From the NCBI GenBank assembly GCA_022770525.1, contig JALEHN010000015.1:1-43060 (forward strand): a DNA stretch of 43,060 nt. The letters run 5' to 3'. The DNA is from Clostridiales bacterium (GTDB taxonomy: Bacteria; Bacillota; Clostridia; Lachnospirales; Lachnospiraceae). The notes under the pieces are model-generated. The model did not search any database, was not told the origin of the DNA, and saw nothing but the letters and a program-made list of their open reading frames with translations. Below, piece after piece: positions 15,929-24,590 of the stretch. Numbering within the stretch: the stretch's first letter is position 1; every line of letters starts with the position of its first letter. The translations under genes were made by a program, and so were the position numbers.

Positions 15929-15990
15929 TTGTTTCCTCCGGAATTTTTCAGTTTTGCAAGTTCCGATATAGAAAGCACATATCTTGCCAT
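15925..15990 (-). CDS. 21-residue ORF overlapping the start of dsdA
   Basis: ATG 15990 follows GGGAGG at a good distance. The frame encodes MARYVLSISELAKLKNSGGN-Lys and stops at TGA, which overlaps the dsdA ATG (ATGA). The dsdA ribosome site lies within its last codons. The arrangement means its translation would be coupled to dsdA. It could be a leader peptide, a small regulatory gene, or the truncated start of a lost gene. No family recognised. Confidence 0.5.
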   Translation of the reverse strand: MARYVLSISELAKLKNSGGNK

Positions 15991-16002
15991 TCTTATTTCC
16001 TC

Positions 16003-16412
16003 CCTATCGCATCATTTTATAGGATATGGTATACAACAAACAAGTCATTTCTTATTTTCTGCATCTTCACTCCGGAAATAATATCGGCTATGCAATTGAA
16101 ACCATTCATTGTAATACACATTAATATGCACCTCCGGTATATCCGTCAATTCTTTTTTGCATAATATCGCATATCACTGTATTTTTCCAATCAATATCTT
16201 GTAGAACTTTTGTAAAACTATCAGAGCTTTTAAGGTAATTATTTGCCTTCAACAAATCATCACCCGGAACTATCCTCCTTCCAATCCAAAATAATACCAA
16301 TACTTCACCTATTTATATATGCTTATTTCCCGTCCCTATGGACATTTTACCACAGTTTTTCTGATTTTACAGTCCTTGAATATGTAGAATCTTAATTTTA
16401 CGAACTTTGAAA
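16003..16412 (-). other. Gene-poor stretch with overlapping small ORFs of uncertain status
   Basis: Minus-strand frames at 16121-16300 (59 codons from TTG, ending DIMQKRIDGYTGGAY) and 16017-16121 (34 codons from an ATG that overlaps that stop, with CCGGAGGTG seven bases upstream) look codon-plausible but match nothing I know. A third frame across the same DNA (VYYNEWFQLHSRYYF) also looks coding. This may be a decayed gene. A possible promoter (TTGTTT, 16 bases, TATAAA) lies near 16016-16044. Nothing convincing between 16301 and 16412. Confidence 0.3.
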
Positions 16413-17018
16413 TCATCTTATATCCCCAAACTGAATAAGTACTGCCCTGCACGGTGCGCCGTCAGCACCGCCAAGATTAATCGGCGCAGCACTCAAAAAA
16501 TATACACCTTCACAAACTTCACCCAGCCGGATTCCTTCCAGTAATACAACCTCTGCAGCAAGAAGCTTAAGATGCACCGCCATCGGCGCGTCTTCCGGTC
16601 CAACCGTCTGAGATTCATTTCCAAGCAAATATATACCGGCATCTGCAAATACCTCTGCCGCTTCCAGTGAGACAACCGCCTTTCCTTTGATCAGTATCCG
16701 CTTCACAGACTCTGCTGAAGCAATTTGAGCTTTTTTAAGTATTTCAGCAGCATCACCGGCTGCAACAATACCTTCATGTTCCGCCACATAAGCTGCTCCG
16801 ATAAAACGCTCCAAATCTATCTGATCCACTGTTTTACCGTTTTCATAAAAATGATACGGTGCATCCACATGAGTTCCGTTATGGGTGCACATGCTCAATG
16901 CGGACAGATTACATACGCTGCCCCGGGAAATTTCGGATAATATCTCTTTTTTTGGCGCAGGATCGCCCGGGAATACACAGCAGCCGAAAACCTCCTGGGA
17001 AATATCATAGATTTTCAT
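16413..17018 (-). CDS. Cyclase family protein (kynurenine formamidase-like metal hydrolase)
   Basis: 201 residues. The cyclase/KynB family uses two metals bound by a His/Asp set; here the signature is THNGTHVDAPYHF (residues 45-57). Further family features are the start IYDISQEVFGCCVFPGDP and the closing GGADGAPCRAVLIQF. Such enzymes hydrolyse N-formylkynurenine or other cyclic or amide substrates, and no tryptophan gene is nearby, so the substrate is open. Its ATG overlaps the stop of the RsmH-like gene (ATGA), so both are one operon. Confidence 0.85.
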   Translation of the reverse strand: MKIYDISQEVFGCCVFPGDPAPKKEILSEISRGSVCNLSALSMCTHNGTHVDAPYHFYENGKTVDQIDLERFIGAAYVAEHEGIVAAGDAAEILKKAQIASAESVKRILIKGKAVVSLEAAEVFADAGIYLLGNESQTVGPEDAPMAVHLKLLAAEVVLLEGIRLGEVCEGVYFLSAAPINLGGADGAPCRAVLIQFGDIR

Positions 17019-18115
17019 AAACGTTCACTCTCTTCCGTACAATAATCCGTCTGAAATGCCGCATTAGAACGGATTGCCCACCGCATCTTCGTACTTCTTG
17101 CCCGGCCGTTTCTCGCACATTCTTCTGCAGACGGCCGTATCACATCTTTTGACACTTCACTGTATATGCCTGCCTTATGAAGTTCTTTAAATGAACGCTT
17201 CACAAGCCGATCTTCCCCGGAATGGAATGTCAGAATTGCAGCCCTTCCGCCGGGCGCAAGCACTTCGGGAAGCTTATCCAGAAATGCATACAATACCTCA
17301 AATTCACTGTTCACATCGATACGCAATGCCTGAAATACTCTCTGACAGGATTTTTTTACCATTTCTTTTTGCTCTGACTTCGGAAGTATACGCAGCGCCT
17401 CTTCTACAGTCTCTTTCAGCTGCGTTGTCGTTTCAATAGCTATGCCCCGTTTTCTGCGGTTTATAATAACCTTTGCAATCTCCTGGGCGTACGGCTCATC
17501 TGAATTTTCAACAAGCATTCCCACGAGTTCTTCATATGAAACTTTTTTTAACCGGTCTGCCGCACTTTCTCCCTTCATCGGGTTCATGCGGAGATCCAGC
17601 GGACCCTCCACTTTATATGAAAATCCTCTTTCCGGATTATCAATCTGCATTGAAGATACACCGAGATCCGCCAGAACAAAATCAAATTTTTTCCCTGTCT
17701 CTTTTGTCACCAGATCAATATCCGCAAAATTCTGAAGGCGCACTGTCAGAATATCTTCCCCGAATCCCTGTTTTAAAAGACGCTCTTTTGTTTTTGCCGA
17801 CTCAATCGGATCCACATCGAGGGCATAAATATGACCATGCCCCTGCAGACACTTAAGCATTTCCTTTGTATGACCGCCATAGCCTAAAGTCGCATCAAGC
17901 CCTGTCTGCCCCGGCTTAATCTGAAGAAAATCAAGAATTTCCTTCACCATAATAGAAATATGCATCCCCGCCGGTGTGCTTCCTTTACGAATCACCTTTG
18001 CAACGGTATCCGCATATTTTTCCGGATCATGCTCTTTATATTTTTCCTTATAACTTTTCGGATGCGTACCGGAATAATGAATACGCCGTTTATGTGTCTT
18101 TTCCTGATTTTCCAT
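17015..18115 (-). CDS. rsmH: RsmH-like S-adenosylmethionine methyltransferase (16S rRNA m4C1402 type paralogue)
   Basis: 366 residues from ATG 18115; AGGAGG lies five bases upstream, inside an over-long frame that reaches 18160. RsmH methylates N4 of C1402 in 16S rRNA. Seen here: the SAM block DATLGYGGHTKEML, DLGVSSMQIDNPERGFSY, PLDLRMNP and RVFQALRIDVNSE. The usual FHSLEDR reads FHSGEDR, and a basic 50-residue N-terminal extension (RRIHYSGTHPKSYKEKYKE) is present. The gene is not in a division-and-wall cluster and is coupled to a cyclase-family gene, so it is probably a second, RsmH-like copy rather than the housekeeping one. Confidence 0.85.
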   Translation of the reverse strand: MENQEKTHKRRIHYSGTHPKSYKEKYKEHDPEKYADTVAKVIRKGSTPAGMHISIMVKEILDFLQIKPGQTGLDATLGYGGHTKEMLKCLQGHGHIYALDVDPIESAKTKERLLKQGFGEDILTVRLQNFADIDLVTKETGKKFDFVLADLGVSSMQIDNPERGFSYKVEGPLDLRMNPMKGESAADRLKKVSYEELVGMLVENSDEPYAQEIAKVIINRRKRGIAIETTTQLKETVEEALRILPKSEQKEMVKKSCQRVFQALRIDVNSEFEVLYAFLDKLPEVLAPGGRAAILTFHSGEDRLVKRSFKELHKAGIYSEVSKDVIRPSAEECARNGRARSTKMRWAIRSNAAFQTDYCTEESERL

Positions 18116-18230
18116 CATATCCTCCTTTTTCTGTTTTCTGATAATCAGTGCAGTCATCATTTTTAATCCATCGAATCTGCCGTCTTTATCCGCAGACGAA
18201 GCATGTAGTTTATGCGCTCTATCTTTTCAA

Positions 18231-19139
18231 TCAGTGCTCATACCGGACAAATGCGCTGATATTTCCTTTTTGTTTTCTCCACACCATTGGGGAACATCCT
18301 GCTATTCTGCCAAACATAGCGCAAAAATGCTGACGGCTGTTGAATCCCACGTTAACCGCAATATCAACAATCGGCAGCGTTGAATTTTCCAGAAGCATTT
18401 TAGCCTTTTCAATCCGAAGCCTTAAAATCTCTTCTGTCATAGAAAACCCATTTTCCTTTTTATATAATCTCTGCAGATAACCTTCAGATATTCCGACAGC
18501 CCTCGCTATTTCAGAGGCCGTAATTTCCCTGTCAAAATTTTCCTCAATAAACATCTGTGCCTTTTTACTGTAAACGCTTCTTCCGCTTTTATTTTCCTTT
18601 GCCTGCATTCTCTGCCGTGCAATAAGAAGTACAAACTGTCCAAGGAGCAGCCCAAGCATCGGATTTTTATCGGTTAAAAAGAAATCTTTACTTTGTTTCA
18701 ATTCCCGAATCAATGCTTTTAATATATTATGCAGGCTTCCGTCATCACTGCCCTTTTGTACTTTAGCCGGATCCGAAAGAAAAGCTTTAAACACTTCCTC
18801 TGATCTCAACAAAAACATACATCCTGTATCATCGGTATTTTCCATTCTTCCTTCCAGATTTAAAATCCGGCATGGACAGGCCTTCTCCACAGTAAGGGCA
18901 TGAGGTATACCGCCCCTGATCAGAATATATCCGCCTTCCCGAAGTCCATAAGTTTTTTCTTCCCCTTCCGTCAGACATGTCACCCTGCATTTTCCTCGTA
19001 CAACATACATGATCTCCCATTCATCATGGATATGAAGTTTCATTTCATAAAACGGATAGTTGACCGCATAAAAACGGTAAATATTTAACTGCGTACGCTT
19101 TAAATTAATTTTTTGCTTTTCCTCATTATCAAAAATCAT
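18231..19139 (-). CDS. AraC family transcriptional regulator
   Basis: 302 residues. The N-terminal cupin-like sensor (KLHIHDEWEIMYVVRGKCRVTC) is joined to a C-terminal pair of helix-turn-helix motifs: ITASEIARAVGISEGYLQRLYKKENG and IVDIAVNVGFNSRQHFCAMFGRIAG, with the closing SPMVWRKQKG. It is divergent from the GH4 alpha-galactosidase gene, with about 260 bases between the two starts, and is the obvious candidate to control it in response to a galactoside. Ribosome site before ATG 19139 is weak. Confidence 0.9.
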   Translation of the reverse strand: MIFDNEEKQKINLKRTQLNIYRFYAVNYPFYEMKLHIHDEWEIMYVVRGKCRVTCLTEGEEKTYGLREGGYILIRGGIPHALTVEKACPCRILNLEGRMENTDDTGCMFLLRSEEVFKAFLSDPAKVQKGSDDGSLHNILKALIRELKQSKDFFLTDKNPMLGLLLGQFVLLIARQRMQAKENKSGRSVYSKKAQMFIEENFDREITASEIARAVGISEGYLQRLYKKENGFSMTEEILRLRIEKAKMLLENSTLPIVDIAVNVGFNSRQHFCAMFGRIAGCSPMVWRKQKGNISAFVRYEH

Positions 19140-19397
19140 TGGACCCGCTCTTTTCTCAGAAAGAAAATATCAGAATATCTTACATTTTTAATCATTATAC
19201 AGAATAGTTTCCTTATGTGCAAGAAAAAACATTTATACTGAACTCATTCAATTTCAGATACATTCTGCCTTTTATCTCTTCAATAAAACCATGCATATCA
19301 GGCAGCAAAGCATTAACAAAAATGTTTTTCATGTTTGACTTCATACGCCGGTTTTCAGCTTGCGGGAGCTGCCAGACATGAGCAAAGGAGGTTTTTT

Positions 19398-20918
19398 ATG
19401 TCATTTAAACTTGCAGTCATCGGCGCCGGAAGCGTTGGTTTCACCCGCACGCTCTTTACGGATCTTATGACAGTTCCTGAATTTCACAATATTGAAGTTG
19501 CTTTCACAGATATTAATCAGCATAATCTTGATATGGTTACAGCTCTGTGTCAGCGGGATCTTGACGAAAACGGCGTTAATATCAAAATCCACGCCACGCT
19601 CGACCGCCGGGAGGCTTTAAAAGGCGCCCGCTATATTATCTGCTGTGTCCGCATCGGCATGCTCGAAGCCTTTGAAAAAGATATTACCATTCCTCTGAAA
19701 TATGGTATTGACCAGTGTGTCGGCGACACACTATGCACAGGCGGCATTTTTTACGGACAGCGCGGTATTGCCGCTATACTGGACTTTTGTAAAGATATCC
19801 GAGAGGTTTGTGAACCTGACGCATTAATGCTCAATTATGCAAACCCGAATGCAATGCTTACATGGGCAGCCAATAAGTACGGTAAAGTCCGTACGATAGG
19901 CCTCTGCCACGGTGTTCAGGGCGGCCATAAACAGATTGCCGAAGCACTTGGTTATGAACAAAAAGATGTTGATATTATCTGCGCAGGCATCAATCACCAG
20001 ACATGGTATATTTCCGTCAAACATAACGGCAGGGATCTTCTTGATCAGATTCTTCCTGCATATGAAACCAATGAAGAACTTTCCAAAACTGAAAAAGTGC
20101 GTATTGACGTATTGAAAAACTTTGGATATTATTCCACAGAATCCAACGGACATCTTTCTGAATATGTTTCATGGTACAGAAAACGTCCGGAGGAAGTAGA
20201 AAAATGGATTGATCTTGGCACATGGATCAACGGCGAAACGGGCGGTTATCTCCGCGTATGCCGAGAAGGACGCAACTGGTTTGAAGAAGATTTTCCAAAC
20301 TGGATGAAAGAACCGGCAAAACAATATATTCCTGAAAGCCGCAGCCAGGAACACGGCTCCTATATCATCGAAGGTTTGGAACTGAATCATATTTACCGCG
20401 GTCATTTCAATGTAATGAACAACGGATGCATTACCAACCTTCCTGACGAATGTATCGTCGAAGTTCCCGGCTACATCGATGCCAACGGTATTAACATTCC
20501 GAAAGTCGGCGATCTGCCGCTGGGATGCGCCGCCGTATGTTCCCAGAGTATCTGGGTGCAGCGCCTTGCTGTTGAAGCTGCAGTTAACGCAGATATCCAG
20601 CTTCTCAGGCAGGCACTTCTCATGGATCCGCTGACCGGCGCCGTATGTACGCCGCCGGAAATTCTCCAGATGGCCGATGAAATGCTGATTGAAGAAGCAA
20701 AATGGCTGCCTCAGTACGCCGAAGAAATTGAAAAAGCAAAAATGCGAATGACCAGACGCCATGAAGGCGGAACCTTTATCCCGCCAAAAGACTATAAAGG
20801 TATCCGTTTACCGGAAAAAACAATTGAAGAGATGCGCAGCAACAAAGAAGAGGCGCGAAAAAACGCTGCCGAAACCGACAAAGCAAAAGAACGTCCCGCA
20901 CAAAACGGTGCTGTGTGA
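19398..20918 (+). CDS. melA: Glycoside hydrolase family 4 alpha-galactosidase (MelA-like)
   Basis: 506 residues from ATG 19398, seven bases after AAAGGAGG; the frame extended to 19335 has no site. GH4 enzymes use NAD+ and a divalent metal and work by oxidation at C3. Seen: the nucleotide loop VIGAGSVGFTRTL, DTLCTGGIFYG, LNYANPNAM, the metal Cys in LCHGVQGG and the metal His in AGINHQTW. These resemble MelA more than the maltosidase or galacturonidase branches. The protein is longer than MelA (about 450), with extra sequence around GETGGYLRVCREG and a charged Ala/Lys/Glu tail after residue 470. No sugar transporter is adjacent. Confidence 0.85.
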   Translation: MSFKLAVIGAGSVGFTRTLFTDLMTVPEFHNIEVAFTDINQHNLDMVTALCQRDLDENGVNIKIHATLDRREALKGARYIICCVRIGMLEAFEKDITIPLKYGIDQCVGDTLCTGGIFYGQRGIAAILDFCKDIREVCEPDALMLNYANPNAMLTWAANKYGKVRTIGLCHGVQGGHKQIAEALGYEQKDVDIICAGINHQTWYISVKHNGRDLLDQILPAYETNEELSKTEKVRIDVLKNFGYYSTESNGHLSEYVSWYRKRPEEVEKWIDLGTWINGETGGYLRVCREGRNWFEEDFPNWMKEPAKQYIPESRSQEHGSYIIEGLELNHIYRGHFNVMNNGCITNLPDECIVEVPGYIDANGINIPKVGDLPLGCAAVCSQSIWVQRLAVEAAVNADIQLLRQALLMDPLTGAVCTPPEILQMADEMLIEEAKWLPQYAEEIEKAKMRMTRRHEGGTFIPPKDYKGIRLPEKTIEEMRSNKEEARKNAAETDKAKERPAQNGAV

Positions 20919-20926
20919 ATTTAGGA

Positions 20927-20966
20927 AAGAAAACTCAACTCCGCTTCAGCGGAATTGAGTTTTCTT
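20927..20966. terminator. Bidirectional intrinsic terminator after melA
   Basis: A long stem AAGAAAACTCAA/TTGAGTTTTCTT with inner CCGC/GCGG and a TTCA loop. The A- and T-rich arms serve both strands, between melA and the convergent ATPase gene at 20994. Confidence 0.8.
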
Positions 20967-20993
20967 ATACATGTCATAATTCTGTCACTGACA

Positions 20994-21977
20994 TTATTCA
21001 ATAAATTTTGTATCAAATTTAATACCTTTCATCACTGCAAGAACCTTGTACATTATTTTCTCCTGCAAATAAACGGGATTTAACTGCCTTTTAGCATATT
21101 TTAAATAACTGCCCTGTGTAAGTTGAATCAACTGTTCAGTAAAATACCGTTCCCAACTAAAATATTCTCTGCTTTCAATCAGTCTCTCTGGATGCGATAT
21201 GATATCCATAACACTATTGTCCTCAATCAAACCGGAACTAAGAATAAGCCATTCAAATGATTCCGGTAAATAAAGCTTTATCTTCTTGTTCTCCTGAACC
21301 AGCCGCACCATCTTTTCCATCTCAGAACCAAATGCAGCACCATCAGCAATAATCAGAACATCTTCATTAATATATTTATTTGCCAATGCAAAAATATTTG
21401 ATTTGCCCTGCGCACTAATACATATCATCTGTTCAGTCTTTTTGCATACACCATCAAAAAACTGAAAACCCGAGTTAGAATCCTCCGTAATTACTTTATT
21501 CGGACAGACTGGTTGAATATAATCAGACATCTGATATAAATGGTAAAACTCATTATATATTCGTTTTAATGTCCCATATTTTCCGGAATTACGGATACCA
21601 TAGATTTCACCAACACTGTAGGGTAAAGAAGGAATTCCCTCTCTTGTCACAATCACATAATAGTTATCGGTATTTTGAATAGCTGTGGCAAATTCATCAC
21701 TCATCACAAATTCATTACCTTCATCAATAAAAACGATGCTATCTTTCATCATCGAAAGTTGTCCCGTCCATGTTCTCCCTTCCAAAACAGTGCATTCTTT
21801 ATCACATTGCAAATCCACTGCACTTGCAGTTCCGTTTTCATAATATTCACGAATCATATCCACCAAAACGGTTTTCCCTGTGGCACTGTTTCCACGTATT
21901 ACTGTAATATTTCTTTTAATTTCAAAATCATACCTTATACGCTTATTCTGCACAATAATTCTATGTTTCCCTTTCAT
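20994..21977 (-). CDS. P-loop ATPase paired with a DUF4869 protein
   Basis: 327 residues from ATG 21977, after GAGGTG; a GTG nine bases earlier is possible. Walker A GNSATGKT lies near residue 29-36 of this start and Walker B SIVFIDEGNEF near residue 80. The N-terminus (IRYDFEIKRNITVIRGNSATGKT) is that of a small AAA ATPase acting on its own nucleotide loop. The C-terminal half has VITEDSNSG and VLIIADGAAFGSEMEKMV, an E...D arrangement that could be a TOPRIM-like nuclease domain; that is inference. It follows the DUF4869 gene by 12 bases, so the two are an operon. I know no established function for the pair. Confidence 0.6.
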   Translation of the reverse strand: MKGKHRIIVQNKRIRYDFEIKRNITVIRGNSATGKTVLVDMIREYYENGTASAVDLQCDKECTVLEGRTWTGQLSMMKDSIVFIDEGNEFVMSDEFATAIQNTDNYYVIVTREGIPSLPYSVGEIYGIRNSGKYGTLKRIYNEFYHLYQMSDYIQPVCPNKVITEDSNSGFQFFDGVCKKTEQMICISAQGKSNIFALANKYINEDVLIIADGAAFGSEMEKMVRLVQENKKIKLYLPESFEWLILSSGLIEDNSVMDIISHPERLIESREYFSWERYFTEQLIQLTQGSYLKYAKRQLNPVYLQEKIMYKVLAVMKGIKFDTKFIE

Positions 21978-21989
21978 ATACGGCACCTC

Positions 21990-22427
21990 TTACACATAAA
22001 GTCCTGCTATAGGAACAAGCTCCTTCATACTGTGAACAATCTGATTCGTGTTGAGAATACAAATATCAAATGCCTTATTACCAAAATTCATCAGATGCCG
22101 GAGATTAATCGTAAGGTCCTCATCTTCTGCCAATTTCAAAATCCATTTTGCACAGTTATCTCCACAGGTAGAAGCATTGAATACCTTTTCCCTCTCATTT
22201 CTCATAAGAATCAACGTCTTTACCCCACCAGAGAGCGAAGTCGGCGCAATTTTCCCCAGCACAGGACTGTCAATTACAGCACTTCCCAAAACTGTTGACT
22301 TATCTATATCAAGAATCATCTCCTTCGCCACTGGGTCTGTGATCCATGAATCCTCATATGCATTTTTAAAATATACCGAAGTATTAAATATAGCTCCAGG
22401 CATATTCCCATAATATACACGCAGCAT
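21990..22427 (-). CDS. DUF4869 domain protein
   Basis: 145 residues, GGAGG nine bases before ATG 22427. The sequence has the features I associate with DUF4869: MLRVYYGNMPGA start, FKNAYEDSWITDP, a central LDIDKSTV, then SPVLGKIAPTSLSGGVKTLIL. The SLSGGVKTLIL stretch is the most striking block. The C-terminal half (CAKWILKLAEDEDLTINLRHLMNFG) is helical. It is co-transcribed with the ATPase at 20994. No enzyme motif is visible. The tight pairing suggests an adaptor or substrate-recognition partner for the ATPase. Confidence 0.65.
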   Translation of the reverse strand: MLRVYYGNMPGAIFNTSVYFKNAYEDSWITDPVAKEMILDIDKSTVLGSAVIDSPVLGKIAPTSLSGGVKTLILMRNEREKVFNASTCGDNCAKWILKLAEDEDLTINLRHLMNFGNKAFDICILNTNQIVHSMKELVPIAGLYV

Positions 22428-22523
22428 ACCCCTGCACCTCCTTATAAATTCTATCCAAACATTATATCATACTTTCTGTCATTAAAAAACGTTGTAATCC
22501 AATATCGTATTTTCGATTTCATT

Positions 22524-24434
22524 CTATTGTGCATTTAAAACCTTATCCGCTTCGATCTGCGGCAGTGCATGATAGTATTTCCAGCCCTGGATAAAATCAC
22601 ATCCGGCTTCTTTCACTTTTGCATCATGTTCTTCTTCCACACCTTCACATATAACAAGTATGCCCATTCTGTGCGCGATTTCAATAATTCCGCCAAGCAG
22701 CACCATGCCCCGCTCCTGTACGATTGATTTCACCATAATTTCCCGGTCAATTTTAATATAATCTGTCGGATATTCACACAGATTCATAAATGAAGAATAT
22801 CCGCTTCCCAGATCATCAATCGCAATTTTAAATCCCATTTCCCGGCATCCGTTAATATTTCTCAACGAATTTTCCTTATTTTCTTCCAGTTCGTTTTCCG
22901 TAATTTCAATGACCAGCCTGGCGTGATCGAAGTCATACTTGCCAGCAATCTCCCGGATTCGTTCCAGAAAATTTTTCTCCGAAAGTGTCGTGCGGGTCGC
23001 ATTCCATGTCAGAAACAGCTCCGTCTTTCCTTTTTCCCGCCATCTTTGCAAGCACTGACATGCCTTTTCAAACATATAATAGTCCAACTGAATAATGCTT
23101 CCGTTACGGCTCATAATATCCACAAAGCGTGCCGGCATCAGCAGCCCTTCCGTGGGATGCTGCCAGCGGGCAAGCATCTCACCGCCGCATATTTTTTTCC
23201 CGCTTCTGTCGACCATAAACTGAATATACGGCATAAACTCGCCTTTTTCAATAGCTTCCGATGTCTGCATTTTGATAAGTTTCTCTTCTTTTCTGCGGCT
23301 GCGCAGTTTCACGTTGCTGAAACAGCAGGCTGTCTGCGTTTCTGCCGCACTCTGATAAGCCTGTCTTGCATTAAATACAGCCGTTTCACATGTCCAGTCT
23401 TCCTCGGCCAAATCATATACGCCGGCATTAAAAACAACTTTATCCTTTTTGTTATACAGCTCCTGATAGCAATTTAATTTTTCCACAATCTGGACAATTC
23501 TGTTTTTAGCATCCTCCGCATTTTTGCTCTGAAATACGGTCACAAAATTACCCTCATCAAGTCTTACGGCAAAATCCGTATCACTGATATTCTGAGTTAA
23601 AATATTGGCCGCATATACCAGTATATTCTCCGTTTCTTTTTCGCCCATATACTCCTCGGCATGGTTAAAATCGAATGCAATATATGCCACGTAATATAAA
23701 CTTCTTGTATTTTCAGATATATTCAGTACGTACTTCTGCTCCAGATACTTCTTATTTCCGATGCCTGTCACCGAATCCGTAAAGAAATCCGCTTTGTCCT
23801 TACGGGATTTTCGCCGCAGGACAATGACCTGAATAAGAATCACCACCATTAACACAGCCAGCAATATGATAAGAATCATCATATATTGATCCTTTTCTTT
23901 GCCGTTTCCTGTATCCATGGCATAACGCACCGCAATATCTGTCAATTGATGCTCCGGAATTTCATGAAGCGCGGCTTTAACCGAAATGATCAGCTGTTTT
24001 GAGGCAATTTCAGTAAATGCAAGCCGGATTTCAACAGACCTGCCGTCTATTGTCACAGTCATTACGGTGACTTTATCTGAAAGTGCTTTGTCCGCCTGAA
24101 GTGTATCTGTATAGGCTGTGAGCATTTCCACCTGTTTATTTTTGGCAAGCTGAACCCGTCTGTTTTCAGACCCTGCCGATACATAAGTAAAGTTAATCCC
24201 CGTCTTTTCTGAAATAATTTTCAGCACCTCGGGTACAATACCTTCATATTCTCCCTTTTCATCATTATAGGATTCAATCGGAAAAAGATCCGGATTTCCG
24301 GCAACATAAATCGTATCTGCTTCTCCTGTAGGTTCTTCTGTGTATGAAACCTGTGCTGATGCCTTTGCCGGAAACATCAGCACACACAACAGGTAAATCA
24401 CAAAAAATCCTGCCATCCATTTTCTACTTTTCAT
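22524..24434 (-). CDS. Membrane c-di-GMP phosphodiesterase: truncated solute-binding sensor, degenerate GGDEF, EAL
   Basis: 636 residues. A signal peptide ends near AKASAQ (residue 28). The outside part resembles a bacterial type 3 solute-binding sensor (IYVAGNPDLFPIESYNDEKGEYEGIVPEVL) but is about half the usual length. A membrane helix lies near residues 186-206. The GGDEF-like domain has lost its signature (RLDEGNFVTVF instead). The EAL domain keeps the metal and catalytic set: GEMLARW (EML for EAL), the Asn in WNATRTTL, VIEITENE, IAIDDLGSGYSSF, YIKIDRE and CEGVEEE with the Gln in FIQGW. It should hydrolyse c-di-GMP and closes the polysaccharide operon. Confidence 0.85.
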   Translation of the reverse strand: MKSRKWMAGFFVIYLLCVLMFPAKASAQVSYTEEPTGEADTIYVAGNPDLFPIESYNDEKGEYEGIVPEVLKIISEKTGINFTYVSAGSENRRVQLAKNKQVEMLTAYTDTLQADKALSDKVTVMTVTIDGRSVEIRLAFTEIASKQLIISVKAALHEIPEHQLTDIAVRYAMDTGNGKEKDQYMMILIILLAVLMVVILIQVIVLRRKSRKDKADFFTDSVTGIGNKKYLEQKYVLNISENTRSLYYVAYIAFDFNHAEEYMGEKETENILVYAANILTQNISDTDFAVRLDEGNFVTVFQSKNAEDAKNRIVQIVEKLNCYQELYNKKDKVVFNAGVYDLAEEDWTCETAVFNARQAYQSAAETQTACCFSNVKLRSRRKEEKLIKMQTSEAIEKGEFMPYIQFMVDRSGKKICGGEMLARWQHPTEGLLMPARFVDIMSRNGSIIQLDYYMFEKACQCLQRWREKGKTELFLTWNATRTTLSEKNFLERIREIAGKYDFDHARLVIEITENELEENKENSLRNINGCREMGFKIAIDDLGSGYSSFMNLCEYPTDYIKIDREIMVKSIVQERGMVLLGGIIEIAHRMGILVICEGVEEEHDAKVKEAGCDFIQGWKYYHALPQIEADKVLNAQ

Positions 24435-24590
24435 CTGCTTCGGCCTCCAATAAATACTGTTCGATCGAGGTCTGGGTCATTCTCGGCAGACGCCTGAGGA
24501 CCGCTGATTCCGGCGTACATCCGGCACCATAAACAATATGATTTAACATCGTTTTGCTTACATCATCATCATTTCCTGCCAGCGACTGAT
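24424..24590 (-). pseudogene. Gene-end fragment between the deacetylase and the EAL gene
   Basis: In a frame different from the deacetylase the minus strand reads on for about 55 codons without a ribosome site (NYQSLAGNDDDVSKTMLN, then a GCTPESAVLRRL block and SIEQYLLEAEADEK), stopping at TAG 24424-24426 just inside the EAL gene. It looks like the C-terminus of a protein whose beginning is missing. Together with the truncated deacetylase it suggests a deletion that removed the end of one gene and the start of another. Confidence 0.45.

Noticed and set aside
17015-18115. Housekeeping rsmH of the division and cell-wall cluster
   Set aside because: No mraZ, ftsL or mur genes flank it, its FHSLEDR motif is altered, and it carries a basic extension.
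20169-20762. Long antisense ORF inside melA
   Set aside because: It is the complement of a strongly conserved GH4 gene and shows no family motif or ribosome site.
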